Assembly (NCBI GenBank): GCA_022813625.1
Contig: JAKLMB010000007.1
Span: 806,001 to 870,000 of the forward strand
Origin: Aaosphaeria pasadenensis
Lineage: Eukaryota; Ascomycota; Dothideomycetes; Pleosporales
Direction of reading: 5' to 3'
Length of the DNA stretch: 64,000 nt
Within the stretch, counting starts at the first letter, position 1. Each line of letters opens with the position of its first letter. The translations under genes were made by a program, and so were the position numbers. Positions 45,435 to 57,468 of this stretch are shown in pieces. The notes under the pieces were generated by a model that was not told where the DNA came from, searched no databases, and was given only the letters and a program-made list of their open reading frames with translations.

Positions 45435-47094
45435 ATGCCTAAATTGCAAGTTTCGGCTCAGGATGAGCAAAAGGCGTTCGAGGCCGAGGTCGCTGCAATT
45501 GAGAAGCAGTGGTCCTCTTCAAGACAATCGCATTTGAAAAGGTGAGAATCATTCGAAGCATTTTCGCCCCTCCCTCACAACTCAAGTACTGACCGATTCA
45601 AGACCCTATGATGCCCGAACAATTGCTGCACTCCGAAACACCATCCCAGCACAATCATCATCGTCCTCGACCCAAGCCGTGAAGCTGTGGAACCAATTGC
45701 AGGAACACAACAAGAATGGCACCACTGAGCTTACGTTCGGAACGACCGACCCTGTGGCCGTTTCCCAGATGGCCAAGCACCAACAAACGGTCTACGTCTC
45801 TGGAGCATTGTGCGGCTTCTCTGAAGTAGCCATACCTGGCATGGATCACGCAGACTATCCTTGGGATACTGTACCTAAAGTCGTAGCCAAGATCTTCAAA
45901 TCACAACTTTGGCACGACCAGCGGCAAAAGCAATTCCGACTGCGACACCCCGTGGAGGAGCGAGATGGACTCGAGAATTGGGATTACCTTGCTCCTATCG
46001 TTGCAGATGGCGACATGGGTTTCGGTAGCCTCACGAGTACCATGAAGATGGCTAAGGAATTTGTCGAGGCCGGCGTCGCCATGATCCATATTGATGACCT
46101 GGCCATTGGTATGAAGAAATTTACCATCGGCCAGGGCAGGACCGTGGTTCCTACAAGCGAGTACTTGGACCGATTGACGGCGGTCCGCATGCAGTTCGAT
46201 ATCATGGGTGCTGAGACTCTGTTGCTCTGCCGATGTGACACAGATCATTCTGAGTTCATCACAAGTGTCGCTGACGAACGGGACCATGAGTATGTTCTGG
46301 GTGCAACAAAAGACATCGAACCTTTACAAAAGTGTCTCGCACAAGCCCAGGCTGAGTCAAAAGACCTTAAGGCTGCACGAGAGGACTGGAAGCAACGAGC
46401 TAGCCTGAAAACATTCGATGAAGCAGTGGAAGCAGTAGCGACCAAGGAAGAATTAGAGTCTTACAAGTCCGAGATACTCCAGGAGAAGTTCAGATCACTG
46501 TCCACGCGTCGAAAGATTGCCCAGAAGATAGTGAAGCAAGAGGTGGTATTTGACTGGGAACTTCCAAGGTCATCAATGGGCCAGTATATGTTCAAGTCCT
46601 CGGTCAAAGCTGTTGTGGAGCGTGCCCTTGCAGCTGCTACGCTCGGCGATGTTACTTGGGCTCGAATGGACTCGCCCGTGTGGAAAGATATCGTCGAATT
46701 CCATACCGAGATCCGAAAAGTCTTCCCTGACAGGCTTTTTGCTTTCGGTTACACGGGCGATTATGATTTTGGAAAGGCTGGCTTTTCCGACGAACAAGTG
46801 AAGACTCTTCCGTGGGATCTCGCCAAGATGGGGATTGTGTGGCAGGTGCAGCCCATCTGGAGTTTGCAAGGGTTGAACCTAGTCACAGAACAGTTTGCTA
46901 AACTCTGGCAAGAAGAAGGTATTGCTGGATACTTGCGAACTGTGCAAGGTCCTGCTTTGAGCACGAAGCCGATGACTGATGGTTTTGAGAAACTGAGTTA
47001 CTGTGGCGGTTATCTGGCTGACGCGTTTTTCGAAACTGTCGCTGGAGAGACGATTGTAGAGAAGGGCAAGGCTCTGAACTTCCAAAGGCATTGA
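45435..47094 (+). CDS. Isocitrate-lyase-fold protein lacking the KKCGH motif
   Basis: Exons 45435-45541 and 45603-47094 (61-bp intron) give 532 residues, the length of fungal isocitrate lyases. Start, architecture and many blocks match: KLWNQLQEH, YVSGALCGFSE, PYDARTIAALRN, VADGDMGFGSL, VEAGVAMIHIDD, EYLDRLTAVRMQFDIMG, DERDHEYVLGAT and the C-terminal PALSTKPMTDGFEKLSY. At the catalytic loop, where isocitrate and methylisocitrate lyases have KKCGH, this protein reads KKFTIGQGR: Cys, Gly and His are all changed while the two Lys and the downstream VVP remain. It may use another substrate, or be regulatory. No C-terminal SKL-type peroxisomal signal (ends FQRH). Confidence 0.88.
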
Positions 47095-48044
47095 AGCTTT
47101 TTGGGTTATTTTCTCCTCAACATTCTAGAATAGCTGTACAGGTATAACAGTGATTACGAATCCAGTAGATCAGACCTCATTGAACAGAGCGACATCAATT
47201 CAATATAGCCCGGCTGTCCGGCAGTACATCTGTGATGATGCAAATTCGGACATGGTTCTAATCTTTGCCAGCAACACCAGCCATAATCGTGTAAGCGATT
47301 CAAGGAAAACACTCCTGGTGGTCTGAATCTGAACAGATATCACTCGGGAAATTCAAGGAAGAGTGTCTCGAGACGTCGTGGTTCGAATAGCTAGCGGAAA
47401 GAGACTTGATTTGCTGTTACCTGCCGAGGTATCCGGGTTCAATTGGATCTCGAGAATAATGGTTTTGAGAATTGAGATGATTGTAGAGGATCTAATCCCA
47501 GGAGACCAAAGGTGACGTGACGCGACGTGACTTGACTCGATGTTTCTCCGCAATTCACGATGCTAGCCTGTTGTAGGATAGTTCCTTCCCCACACCGTCC
47601 AGCCATTATTACCTATGTATCATTGAATGTCGGCCGTTATCGTTATCGTATCTCCCACGTTCCTTCTCTCGTTCGGGCTCGGTAGATACCGTAACCAAAT
47701 ACCGTACCCAAGCACCCAAGGTACCCTCCCTAAGGAGATACTAGTAGTCCGTTCCCAAAATCAGCTGTCACATCCCAACCACCTACACACTCATCTCATA
47801 TTGTTTCCACCCGCAGCCGCATTCGCTACGGAGTTCGCTCGCCTATCTCGTCGCTCATACCCCACTCATCATCATATCAAGCAGGATAAAATAGGTGCAT
47901 AAACCATCGTTGCGTATGTCGAGCATGTGGGACTGATATCTTCGGTCGCCCATCTCCGATCCTCGCCTTCTGGCAGCTCTTCTCCGACTGACAATAGCAC
48001 CAAAAGCATGGTAGTACTGAGACAAGTCATTGTCACCGGCCTCG
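47095..48044 (+). other. Intergenic, promoter of the 48-kb regulator
   Basis: 950 bp without a supported gene. Contains the palindrome GTCTCGAGAC (47365-47374) and a run of TGACGTGA-like motifs (47513-47535), which could bind bZIP factors. From about 47650 the sequence is C/T-rich. Confidence 0.45.
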
Positions 48045-50424
48045 ATGTCCGAAAACGGATCAGCAATGGAGAATGACGCAGGTTCCCCTGGGGAACTTCA
48101 GCAGCCTCCAGCCAAACGACAACGAACAAGAACCCTTGCTTGTAGACGGTGCCGCCAGAGAAAGCAGAAATGCGAGGAGAGCAGGCCTTGTTCCAATTGT
48201 ACCAAAGGAGGATACGATTGCCTACCTACTGCGCCTGCCCCGAAATCCAGTGCGGTAGAGAGCGAGTATGTTCGCGTGCTCGAAGAACGCATAGCCGAGC
48301 TCGAATCCCTTGATCCACAACAAAGTCTAGATCATATTCCTCCCCAAGCGTTGCAGAACGAAAGGCCTGCAGAAGACCATGAACGCCAGCAGATCGCTGT
48401 AGATGGTTCGCCGATAGGTTCACATTCGAATGGAAATGTACACGAGCTTCACGTGACCGGCCCGGAGCCCTCTCATCGAAGGTCCTCAGGGACAATGGCC
48501 ACCAATCAGAGGCCTTCAGGGACAGTGCCCCATCGAAGGCCTTCAGGGACGATGACGGACTCCTCGCTCAGCAACGCGTTCACTGATGGAGAGGATGAGG
48601 ACATCCATCAGGATCATCTCATTCTTGGGTTGGTAGCTTCGCCCTCAGCCCCTTGTGCCGACCTAAGTCTCCCAGTTCTAGAGACATCGCCAGCCACGAG
48701 CCCTGCTTTGCATCCAGACCAAGACTACCCTCCGCATTCGCAGGTGATTAATGTGCCCATGGAAGTTGAGAGACTTTTGCTAGAGGCGTATCGGGATCGA
48801 GCACAAGCACAGTACCCTTTCTTCTTATGGGACTCGTTCTTGTCGTGGCATGCTGACTGGAAGAGTTGCCCTCGAAATGAGCTTCGGGATAGAGCGTGGC
48901 AAGGCTTCTTCACTAATCTCGTCTATGCTACCTCGCTGCTGCTCCTACGCAGAGCCCATGTTGGTCGTGCGGATGCCAGGTCGTTTTATCGCAATGGCAT
49001 TTCATTACTTCCTTCAGTTCTGGAAAAGCCGAACAAGATTCTTCACGTTCAAGCCTATCTCCTGCTTGCCATGAATGCATTACATCAGAGCTCCACCGAA
49101 CGCATAATTTCTCTTACTTCGACTACCATGCGAGCGTGTGTCCAGCACCAACTTCATCTTACGGAGTGGGAGGCCGAACCCCACGCATTTTCAGGACACC
49201 TATCGATTCAGCTCCGTCGACGATGCTTTTGGTGCGCTTACAAACTAGACCGACTTGTCATGACATCCTTCGATTTACCACCATCAATACCGGACAACAT
49301 GATTACTGTACGGCCCTATGCTAACCTGGACGACAGAAATTTGTTGCAAAGCGCTGCAAGTACTTCAGCCGATGCCGAACTCGTCGACTCCCCCTACTAT
49401 ACTAGCGTCTCATCGTCACTCCATATCCTACAATGCCGTCGTATTCAATCTGAGATATTGGCGATTAATCTCAGAGCTGACTATCTTACTCAATACGAAC
49501 ACGCCCCGGAATGGCGCATTAGGATTCTAGCTGAGCTCGAAAATTACAAAGCAAGAGTCCAAAAGTATTCCGACCCGCAGTCCAAGGGTTACACATCGCA
49601 ACGATGGCTAGCAATGATCTACCACTACACTCTGTTGATGCTCTATCGTCCAACTAAACAGAGCGTTCTCGGGCCAGCGGGAGACTGGTCGGTCCAAGCA
49701 AGCACTCAGGCGTGCTTGATGTTCCGCAAAACCCAGATGGATCGTCAAATTGCGCAACCATGGCTAGGTGTAAGTTTTAGTTGCCCACTTCATTCGATGA
49801 CTTCTAATCGTCACCTAGCTTGTGGTTCAATTTCAAGCAGGAATAACATTGCTGTACTGCTTTTGGGCGACCCCTCCTGAGCACCGAACGGAAAATTATG
49901 ACTCCTTAGATGTGCCAGACGCACTTAGAGCATGTTCCAACATTGTAGCAATCATGGCCGATCGCTGGGCGAAGGCAGACTGCCTTCGAGATGTATTCGA
50001 GCTCCTAGCCCGTGAAATACCCCTCGTCGATCGCCCAAGCCGACCGCCAACCCGCGTGTCAGAAAAGACCATTGAAGCCATCCGCAGCAAACTGAATCAA
50101 GTCCGCGCGTTGATCGTTCACCGCTCCATCATGCGGATGATTGAAGAGATGATCTCGGAAGACTTTCCTCGCACGAGGGCTGGGAACGACAACATGTCGC
50201 AAGGCACGCCACCCCAACCTCATTCTGAGTTGGCATCAGGTCCATACCCACCTATGTCGAATCAAATGGTTCAACAGACCCCGTCTTCAGATATGATGTT
50301 TCAATTGCCGTTCACGGCGCCTCAATCGTTCTCCTTCGATGGTCAGGAGATGGATACACAAGAACTAAATACCGAGACTCTGCTTTCTTTTCCGAGCGTT
50401 TTTGAGTTTGACTCTTGGAGCTGA
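48045..50424 (+). CDS. Zn2Cys6 transcription factor with fungal_trans domain
   Basis: Exons 48045-49769 and 49819-50424 (49-bp intron, GTAAGT...CACCTAG) give 776 residues. The cluster C-x2-C-x6-C-x5-C-x2-C-x6-C sits at about residues 33-60 after a basic AKRQRTRTLA, followed by the linker and a heptad stretch (YVRVLEERIAELESL). A Ser/Pro-rich spacer carries three near-repeats of RPSGT (about 147-170). The regulatory domain includes PFFLWDSFLSWHADW, RRRCFWCAYKLDRLVMTSFDLPPSIPD and, after the intron, LVVQFQAGITLLYCFW. The C-terminus is Gln/Pro- and acid-rich, suited to activation. As the only regulator in the catabolic block it is the best candidate controller. Confidence 0.9.
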
Positions 50425-50525
50425 TTATGTACGATAACTGTTCATGTGTGTATGAAATGGGTGCAATCTCAATTAGGGTATATCAATGCTTCAACATTAT
50501 GAGAAGGATGTCTACAGCGACTTGT

Positions 50526-51891
50526 TTATCGCCTGGAGGCCAATTCTTCCCACTGCACTCCAGTCCATTCCTCCACGTAACCAACCTCACCTTCAGGAAC
50601 ATCCTCCGGCTTGCAATCCTTGCTACACACTCCTAATATGATAGTACCCCACTCCATTCCTTCGATGCTCAATTCCTCCGCTTCAAGCTCGGTGATGGCA
50701 TGTGGCGCAAGCTGAACCTCAAAGACTCGATCAGCGCCGCAGTTGCGGCATCGCGGCATCCCTGCTCCTCCTCTTGCTGTCGTCGTAACCTTTACGTTTG
50801 AAGAAGCTCCGTTCTCAGAATGCGCAGCGAGGGCTTTCCCAATTGCGTCGTTGTCGCTGTATAGCAGTGGCTTCCCCTTGAACTCGTAGCGCAGCACCTG
50901 TTCCGGGTTTTGGCCCACACGGTCCGCGAACTTTTGGAACGTCTTGTCGAGTGTACTTTCGAAGACCTCCTTGTCTTCCTTGCCGCCGCCACTGCTGCTT
51001 GATCCTTCTGTGTCTATTTCCATGCGCGTGTTTTCTGGTATCTCGGGGACGGAAGGCCCCTCCAAAGTCTCGTACTCGGCGTCGAGGTGGTATAGTGGGT
51101 AAGGAGCTGGGAAGGATGATTCCGCTGGCCAAGGTTCGTGCGGTCTTGGGGCTTGAGGTTCTGGTGCTGGTGTGTTGAGGCGGACCTTCGAGGCGAATGT
51201 TTCGGGGAGCGTCGTATGGGCGTCTTCTTTTGCATCTTCGGGAGTGATCTTGACCGCAGGAGTCGGAGGAGCGAATGGATTCGATGCGCCTCCAGACGAG
51301 GAGAAAGGGTTCGAAGGTGCCGCGTTGCTCGCGCCAGATGAAAAAGGATTCGATAATGGGTTCGCGGGTGCACTTCCGCTCGATTCGTTCTTCACGCCAA
51401 ATAGAGATCCCCCAATGTTGGGTTGCGGTTTGCTCTCTTCTCGAACTGGGGCGGTCTTCTCGGTCTTCTTGGCAGCCGCCTTTTCAGCTGTACCTTTGGC
51501 CACCCTAACGCCTCGAATTCCGCGCACACTGCCCTCTTTCCGTCTGCATGCCTTCCGTCGACAACTGAAAATGTACAAACGTCTCTCGTGGCTGGGGAAG
51601 TTCTTAGGGAGGTCGCCGTTCAGCTCGAGGAGTAGGGTGAGAGGATCGTTGCAGACTTTGCATTTGGCTAATGCGCCCGACGGTGCGGTTTTTTCATCTA
51701 TCCAGCCCTACAATGTATTGACGTTAGCAATTGCACGGAAGTACTCGTGCAAGCCAAGGACAACCCACAGGTGTGCCGCCGAGATGTGAGATGGCGTCGC
51801 CGGTCTCTTCTTGTGTGGCATAGCCGAGGAGTACATTCGTCTCTGTGTAGTCTTCTCCCTCGTCTGAGGAGTCACTGTCGTAAGGAGGCAT
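50526..51891 (-). CDS. TSR4: PDCD2-family ribosome assembly chaperone (Tsr4-like)
   Basis: Exons 51891-51769 and 51707-50526 (61-bp intron) give 434 residues. The N-terminus is acidic (DSDSSDEGEDY), then VLLGYAT and the PDCD2 start HLGGTPGWIDEK restored by splicing, a zinc-type CKVCNDP, FSCRRKACRR, a Ser/Asn/Pro-rich low-complexity middle, and the PDCD2_C domain: PEQVLRYEFKGKPLLYS, MPRCRNCGADRVFEVQLAPHAI, WGTIILGVCSKDC and an ending EEWTGVQWE. In yeast, Tsr4 binds nascent Rps2 and escorts it to the 40S precursor. Function here is by family similarity. Confidence 0.9.
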
Positions 51892-52143
51892 GTTTGGTTG
51901 TTTAGAATCGTAGTGGGGAAGTGGGCGGCGGGGGTATCGAAAACATTTTTGAGATAATAGATGCCCTTATCGATTAGAAAAAAAGTACACCTGTGGCGCA
52001 GCTTGAGGCTAGTGCTCCTGAGGGTACAGTGGGTACTTGTACTCGAGTAATAATATATTGAAACCAGTTGGTTTGTTTATTATGCATTTGCTTGGTTCTA
52101 GCAAAACTTTATTGAAGTCGTACAAAATACATGGAGCACTAAT

Positions 52144-54246
52144 TCACATGGCAGTTGCAAAGTTCTCAACTTCAACGTCCCAATTTTCAGGAAATATAGG
52201 TCCCTCGAGTCCATCCCATCCACCAGCCATCATTCCCACAGCCAACATCAGCCCAGCACTGGCCGGGAAATAGGGAGTTGGAACTCGAGTGCCGCCAACT
52301 GGCATACCAACCTCATCGAATTGATTGTTCTCATCGAGCAGCCAATTCACAGCTGTTTCAGCGTCGCCCATTCTCGCGGCCGTCATCGCTAGAAGTGGGA
52401 AATCCCAGCCATATGAGTAAGTGAAGTTCCAAGACTGGTATACCTTGTCTACTGTCTGGTTAAAGATTGTAAGGTTCAATTGTGAGTCCGGTGGTAGCCA
52501 TCCGTAGATACCTAGGAGTCCAGGGTGATCTTCTGAAAGCTCGGGTGTAGTCCACATGTCTTTCACGCCTTCGTACAAGACGTAGACGTCATTTTCCACT
52601 GGGAATGGCGCAAGATTTTCTCTGACTGTAACCCAGTTGGACGGAATAGACTGGTTCTGTCGTTGCTTCCACTTCTCCGCTACGTCCAGTCCGAATCGCC
52701 AGTATGCGAGTTCGAAGGTGGGATTGATGGTCTCGTTTGGATTAGTGTTCTCGGACACAGGGTACATGGGTGGACCAAGATCGTAAACCTTTGTGGTCTC
52801 GTTGTACCAAGCATAGCTAACCATAAAGTCTGCTGCGGAAGAAAGGACGTTGTCCCATTTCTTTAGTGTCGCCTGCGTGGGGAAACTGCGATACTCCATC
52901 TCAGCAAAGTACATCGGATGCGGTTGTTGCCAGATTAGGACACTATTGATCTGACCAGGCGCTGAACGTCCAGTGGGATCACTCATTTTTCCAATGCGAG
53001 CGCCATCATAACCCTGATCTCTCGCACGCTCAATGCTAGTCGGCAAGAAACGTTCGTAAACACCTATGCTGCGGTCGTACAGATTCCACTTGTTCCAGAG
53101 TGTCCAGTGTGCGAGGTGCCAGAACACCATTTCCATATGGAACTTGCCATACCAACCATTATTGACCAGGCCAGACTCCTGAGCAGGATCCCTACCTGCG
53201 CCATTGACAACGAGGAGGTATTGAGACAGGACGATGCGACGTTGAAGTTCCTTTGCAGAAGAGTTCGTACCAGATGGTAACGATACAAAGGCGCCAGAGT
53301 TCCAGTACCCATTCCACCAGCTCTCGGATCCAGCTTTGATGGTGTAGAAACCTCCGGCCTTTTTGACAGGTTCCGGGGCAAACGTTACGGTAAATGACAG
53401 TGTATCGACATGCCCGTCACCTTTGAACGTGTATCGGTGTGATCCGTCCTTAGGCTCTCTGATCTCAGCAGCTCCCTCCCATTCAATCTCTGTGAGATAT
53501 CGTGTTGCATCGAGAGTATGCACGATGGTAGCTGCATGCGAGCTCTGTTTCAACTCGGTTTGGTGGCTGTCCGTCTGATTCCAGACCCCAACAAAAGGCG
53601 CATCAAACTTATTCTTTCCACTCGCATAGGGATAGTCAAAGAAGACTCCCAATTGGCCTGCCCGCAATAGATCTGATTTGATTCGGACAGCCACAGTGTC
53701 GGAGTCGTGGCAAGCGACCGTTTCAACCTCAACGTGCTTGCCTTTGTATTGGAATGAGGACGTAATCAGCCCATTCCAAAGATCCAGGGTCTGTGACTTT
53801 TCTTGCAAGTCGTCCTCGGAGACATTGAGCCCTCCGAACGAGAGCCCAATCCGCCCAAGATTGATCTTATGGGGATTTGCAATCATCCATTGGCTAATGT
53901 CCTTTTGTGCCGGGTTAGGTTGGGCATAGTTGATCAATCGATCGTGTGTCCACCAGTCAAGACCAGTGAAGTCTTCAGGCGAAGTCTGGCCCGGTGTGGT
54001 GGGCAACGATGAATTATGCCAACCCCATGAGGAGAGCGTGTTGTGGGGGACGAATGTCTGAAGGCCTGTGACGTCCACTCCAAAGGCAAAATCACCGTTG
54101 CCGACTTGAATGGGGCTGTAAACATGCGACTCATTCAAGTGCAAATTGAATTGCCTGACGATAGATTTGCGATCGATTTTCCCTTCTGCAATTGGAACTG
54201 CAGCTACAAAGAGCAGCACTGCTCCCCAGCACGAAGAGCGAAACAT
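52144..54246 (-). CDS. Secreted six-hairpin glycosidase, GH65-like
   Basis: A single exon of 700 residues. A signal peptide (CWGAVLLFVAAVPIAEG) is followed by a beta-sandwich-like N-terminal domain (IQVGNGDFAFGVDVTG) and an (alpha/alpha)6 catalytic domain with WYGKFHMEMVFWHLAHW, the region in GH65 and relatives that contains the acid/base Glu, and a C-terminal YSYGWDFPLLAMTAARMG. Many N-glycosylation sites (NES, NSS, NVS, NQT, NET, NQS, NLT, NFT) agree with secretion. Known relatives act on alpha-linked disaccharides or other oligosaccharides; the substrate here is not readable. Not every conserved GH65 residue could be placed by eye. Confidence 0.85.
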   Translation of the reverse strand: MFRSSCWGAVLLFVAAVPIAEGKIDRKSIVRQFNLHLNESHVYSPIQVGNGDFAFGVDVTGLQTFVPHNTLSSWGWHNSSLPTTPGQTSPEDFTGLDWWTHDRLINYAQPNPAQKDISQWMIANPHKINLGRIGLSFGGLNVSEDDLQEKSQTLDLWNGLITSSFQYKGKHVEVETVACHDSDTVAVRIKSDLLRAGQLGVFFDYPYASGKNKFDAPFVGVWNQTDSHQTELKQSSHAATIVHTLDATRYLTEIEWEGAAEIREPKDGSHRYTFKGDGHVDTLSFTVTFAPEPVKKAGGFYTIKAGSESWWNGYWNSGAFVSLPSGTNSSAKELQRRIVLSQYLLVVNGAGRDPAQESGLVNNGWYGKFHMEMVFWHLAHWTLWNKWNLYDRSIGVYERFLPTSIERARDQGYDGARIGKMSDPTGRSAPGQINSVLIWQQPHPMYFAEMEYRSFPTQATLKKWDNVLSSAADFMVSYAWYNETTKVYDLGPPMYPVSENTNPNETINPTFELAYWRFGLDVAEKWKQRQNQSIPSNWVTVRENLAPFPVENDVYVLYEGVKDMWTTPELSEDHPGLLGIYGWLPPDSQLNLTIFNQTVDKVYQSWNFTYSYGWDFPLLAMTAARMGDAETAVNWLLDENNQFDEVGMPVGGTRVPTPYFPASAGLMLAVGMMAGGWDGLEGPIFPENWDVEVENFATAM

Positions 54247-54752
54247 TGCAGAGTACTTGCAGAACTCTCGTAGACATCTTCGTTCATTTTATAGTTCGTT
54301 TGGTTTATACTAGCTGCAGCTCTTGTCCCGGGTCGGACGCACGCAACGATGAAGATTACATTGATGGATAAATTGCCGGCTGTTGAACGGGCCCAGTTCT
54401 CCAGGTCAAGTCAAGCGTTCGCGGGGTTGGGGGATCTACATGGGGTAGGCTCAGTTGGCCGGTATAAAGCATACCGAACATTATCTGAATTCAGTAGAGG
54501 GGAGTACTAAAGTTCGTAAAGAATTAGTCGTCGTGAGGTTCATTGCCGAAATGGGTTACAAGACATCGTGTTGTTTAATAATGCACGACAGCAAGTTTTG
54601 GTGAAGACTTGTAACGATGCGGAGAATGGAAATGAGTAGCCGCTAGTTACCAATGGTCACTAACCTACTCTGTATTAGCGTGTGGTTATCGATAAGGCAT
54701 TGAAAAAAAGTTCCCAGCCATCGACGACAACATCATCAACCTAGCGTCAACA
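54247..54752. promoter_or_regulatory. Bidirectional promoter, glycosidase / DEAH helicase
   Basis: 506 bp between divergent starts. No coding frame is supported. Confidence 0.45.
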
Positions 54753-57339
54753 ATGTCGAGAAAACGGAAGCAGGGCCACACCGGGGATGCGGAGTCGGCT
54801 AATAATCTTAATCTTACGTGCAAGGGTACCGGGACTAAACGCAAGTTTGAAGATGAAGCTGTCCAGAACAGCACCTCAGGAGGACGGAAGAAGAACAAGA
54901 GTCTAGACATACCCATCCGCAAGGGCGCTGGAAGACTGACGAAGTTTGATGACGATGACGCAAACGAAGTATCTCAAGAGCCCACAGTGATAACTCAGAA
55001 TGGTAAACCGACAGGTGCATTATCATCATCTGCATCCCTTCAACCACCTTCCAAGGTTGCATCGAAGCCCCCGCGGAACTACCATAGGTCGGAAGGTGCA
55101 GAAAAGTTTGAAAGGAAGACGCAACGACACCACGAGTCCAAAGAAAAGTTCCCATCCAATACTCATAACGAGACGAAACACAATGCGCCAAATCCATCCA
55201 TTCAGCTTGTGAAGCGACGCGATGCACTTCTCCCCGGGCGGAAATCGCTTCCTATATGGCCCCATGCTGAAAGCATTCGTTCTGCGCTACGGAAGAACAA
55301 TGTCCTTGTCCTGACGGGTGAGACGGGTTCCGGAAAGTCGACACAAGTCCCTCAATTTTTGACATCGGAGCCATGGTGCACAAAATGTATTGCGATAACT
55401 CAGCCTCGTCGAGTGGCTGCGATTTCGCTTGCACGACGTGTAGCAGAAGAGATGGGAAGCTTGATGGGGAACCAAAGTCCAGCAGCCAAAGTCGGCTATA
55501 GCGTTCGTTTTGATAACGCAAGTGGGCCGAACACCCGCGTCAAATTTCTTACAGAGGGTATGCTGCTGCAAGAAATGCTCCGAGACGCCAACCTCGAACA
55601 GTACAGCGCGATAGTCGTTGACGAAGTTCACGAACGAAGTGTCAATGTCGATTTGATCCTTGGATTTCTGAAAGAGCTTGTTGCACGAGGCACGGGGAAG
55701 AGGAAGCACCCACTGAAGGTGGTGATCATGAGTGCTACCGCTGATGTGGATGCACTCGTCAATTTCTTTGATCAAAAAGCTGACTCAAACACTGGAAGTA
55801 GCGCAAATTCTGCAGACAACAGTGCGGCAACCGAGCCGGTCGATTCCAAATCTGTGTCTAAATGCTTCGTGGAAGGTCGCCAGTATCCCGTGAAAATGAC
55901 TTATTTGCCGAATCCGACACAAGATTGGGTAGAATCTGCGCTGAAGCTGATTTTTCAGATTCACTACAAGGAACCATTGCCTGGAGATATTCTCGTATTT
56001 CTTACTGGACAAGATACAATAGAAAGTCTGGAAAAGCTTGTCAACGACTACGCAGAGGGTATGGATAAGGATGTTCCGAAGGTATATATACCTACCCATA
56101 CTCCTAATGATTTATCCATACTAATCAAGGTATCATAGCTCTTAGCATTGCCACTCTTCGCTGCGTTACCACAGCATGCGCAGCAGCGAATTTTCGAACA
56201 AACACCGAATCGAACACGCAAGGTGATCCTTGCTACTAACATTGCTGAGACATCCGTCACAGTGCCAGGTGTTCGTTTCGTCATTGATTGTGGTAAATCC
56301 AAGATCAAGCAGTTCCGCAATCGACTTGGACTAGAGTCACTCCTTGTCAAGCCTATTTCCAAATCCGCAGCCATTCAGCGAAAGGGCCGAGCAGGTCGTG
56401 AGGCCCCCGGTCAATGTTACCGCCTGTACACCGAAGAAGGTTATGCAGAAATGGAGGAGAGAACTACACCTGAGATACTGAGATGTGATTTGAGTCATGC
56501 AATTCTGACTATGAAAGCTAGAGGTATAGACGATGTCCTCAGTTTCCCATTTTTGGATCGCCCACCGAGAGAAGCATTGGAGAAGGCACTCTTGCAATTG
56601 TTACACCTCGGCGCCTTGACAGATACTGGCAACATCACAGAATCTGGATCGCGGATAGCGAAGCTACCACTCACACCTACCTTGGGCCGAGTTTTGGTTG
56701 AAGCAGTGGAACAAGATTGCTTGGGTGACGCCATTGATATTGTCTCAGCCCTCAGTGTCGAGAACATATTTCTCAATCTGGTCACCGAGGAACGAAAAGA
56801 AGAAGCGGAGGAGGCTAGACGTGAGTTGTTCCGCCGCGAAGGTGATCATATGACATTGCTCGTCACTGTGCAACAGTATGCCGAGGAGCACGCAGATCGG
56901 AAGCTGTGGTGCCAGAAGCATTTTGTGTCGCATCGAGCAATGCAAAATGTCATGGTGAGACATTTCTGTCACTACTTTCTTTGTAACCGACTAACAAATC
57001 GTATAGAACATTCGAAAACAGTTGCGCGAACAATGCAAGAGACTTGGGCTTTCGGTCTCAGAAGAAAGGCCTCCGCCTTCAGACGCACATACCAAAGCCA
57101 TACTGCACTGTCTTTTGAAGGGGTTTATATCGAACACTGCACGGCTTATGCCAGATAGCAGTTACCGAACATTGATGGGAAATCAGACTGTCTCTATCCA
57201 TCCAAGTTCCGTCATCTTCGGAAGAAAGACAGAAGGCATCGTGTTCACCGAGTTTGTGTTCACGGGCAAGGCATGGGCAAGGGGTGTATCTGCAGTACAG
57301 CTTGATTGGATTACGGAAGTCGTGGAAAGCATCATGTGA
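54753..57339 (+). CDS. DEAH-box RNA helicase, Dhr2/DHX33 type
   Basis: Exons 54753-56081, 56139-56954 and 57007-57339 (introns 57 and 52 bp) give 825 residues. A lysine-rich nuclear-type N-terminus (SRKRKQGH, GGRKKNKS) precedes the core: Walker A GETGSGKSTQ (about 190), motif Ia TQPRRVAA, motif II as DEVH, motif III SAT, motif V TNIAETSVTVPG, motif VI QRKGRAGR, then the winged-helix, ratchet and OB-fold parts (ARGIDDVLSFPFLDRPP, LPLTPTLGRVL, MGNQTVSIHPSSV, VFTEFVFT). Yeast Dhr2 acts on pre-18S rRNA processing in the nucleolus. Its 3' end converges with the kelch gene at a 129-bp spacing. Confidence 0.92.
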
Positions 57340-57468
57340 TTTATAGTATATAGAAGCAGTATACCCTGAACATGAAGTTGTTGATATATTCACAGAGGAT
57401 GACAACTGTATTTCTTCAAGCTGGGATGTTTTGCATTGACGATACGGCAGCGGAAGTGGCTAGCATGT

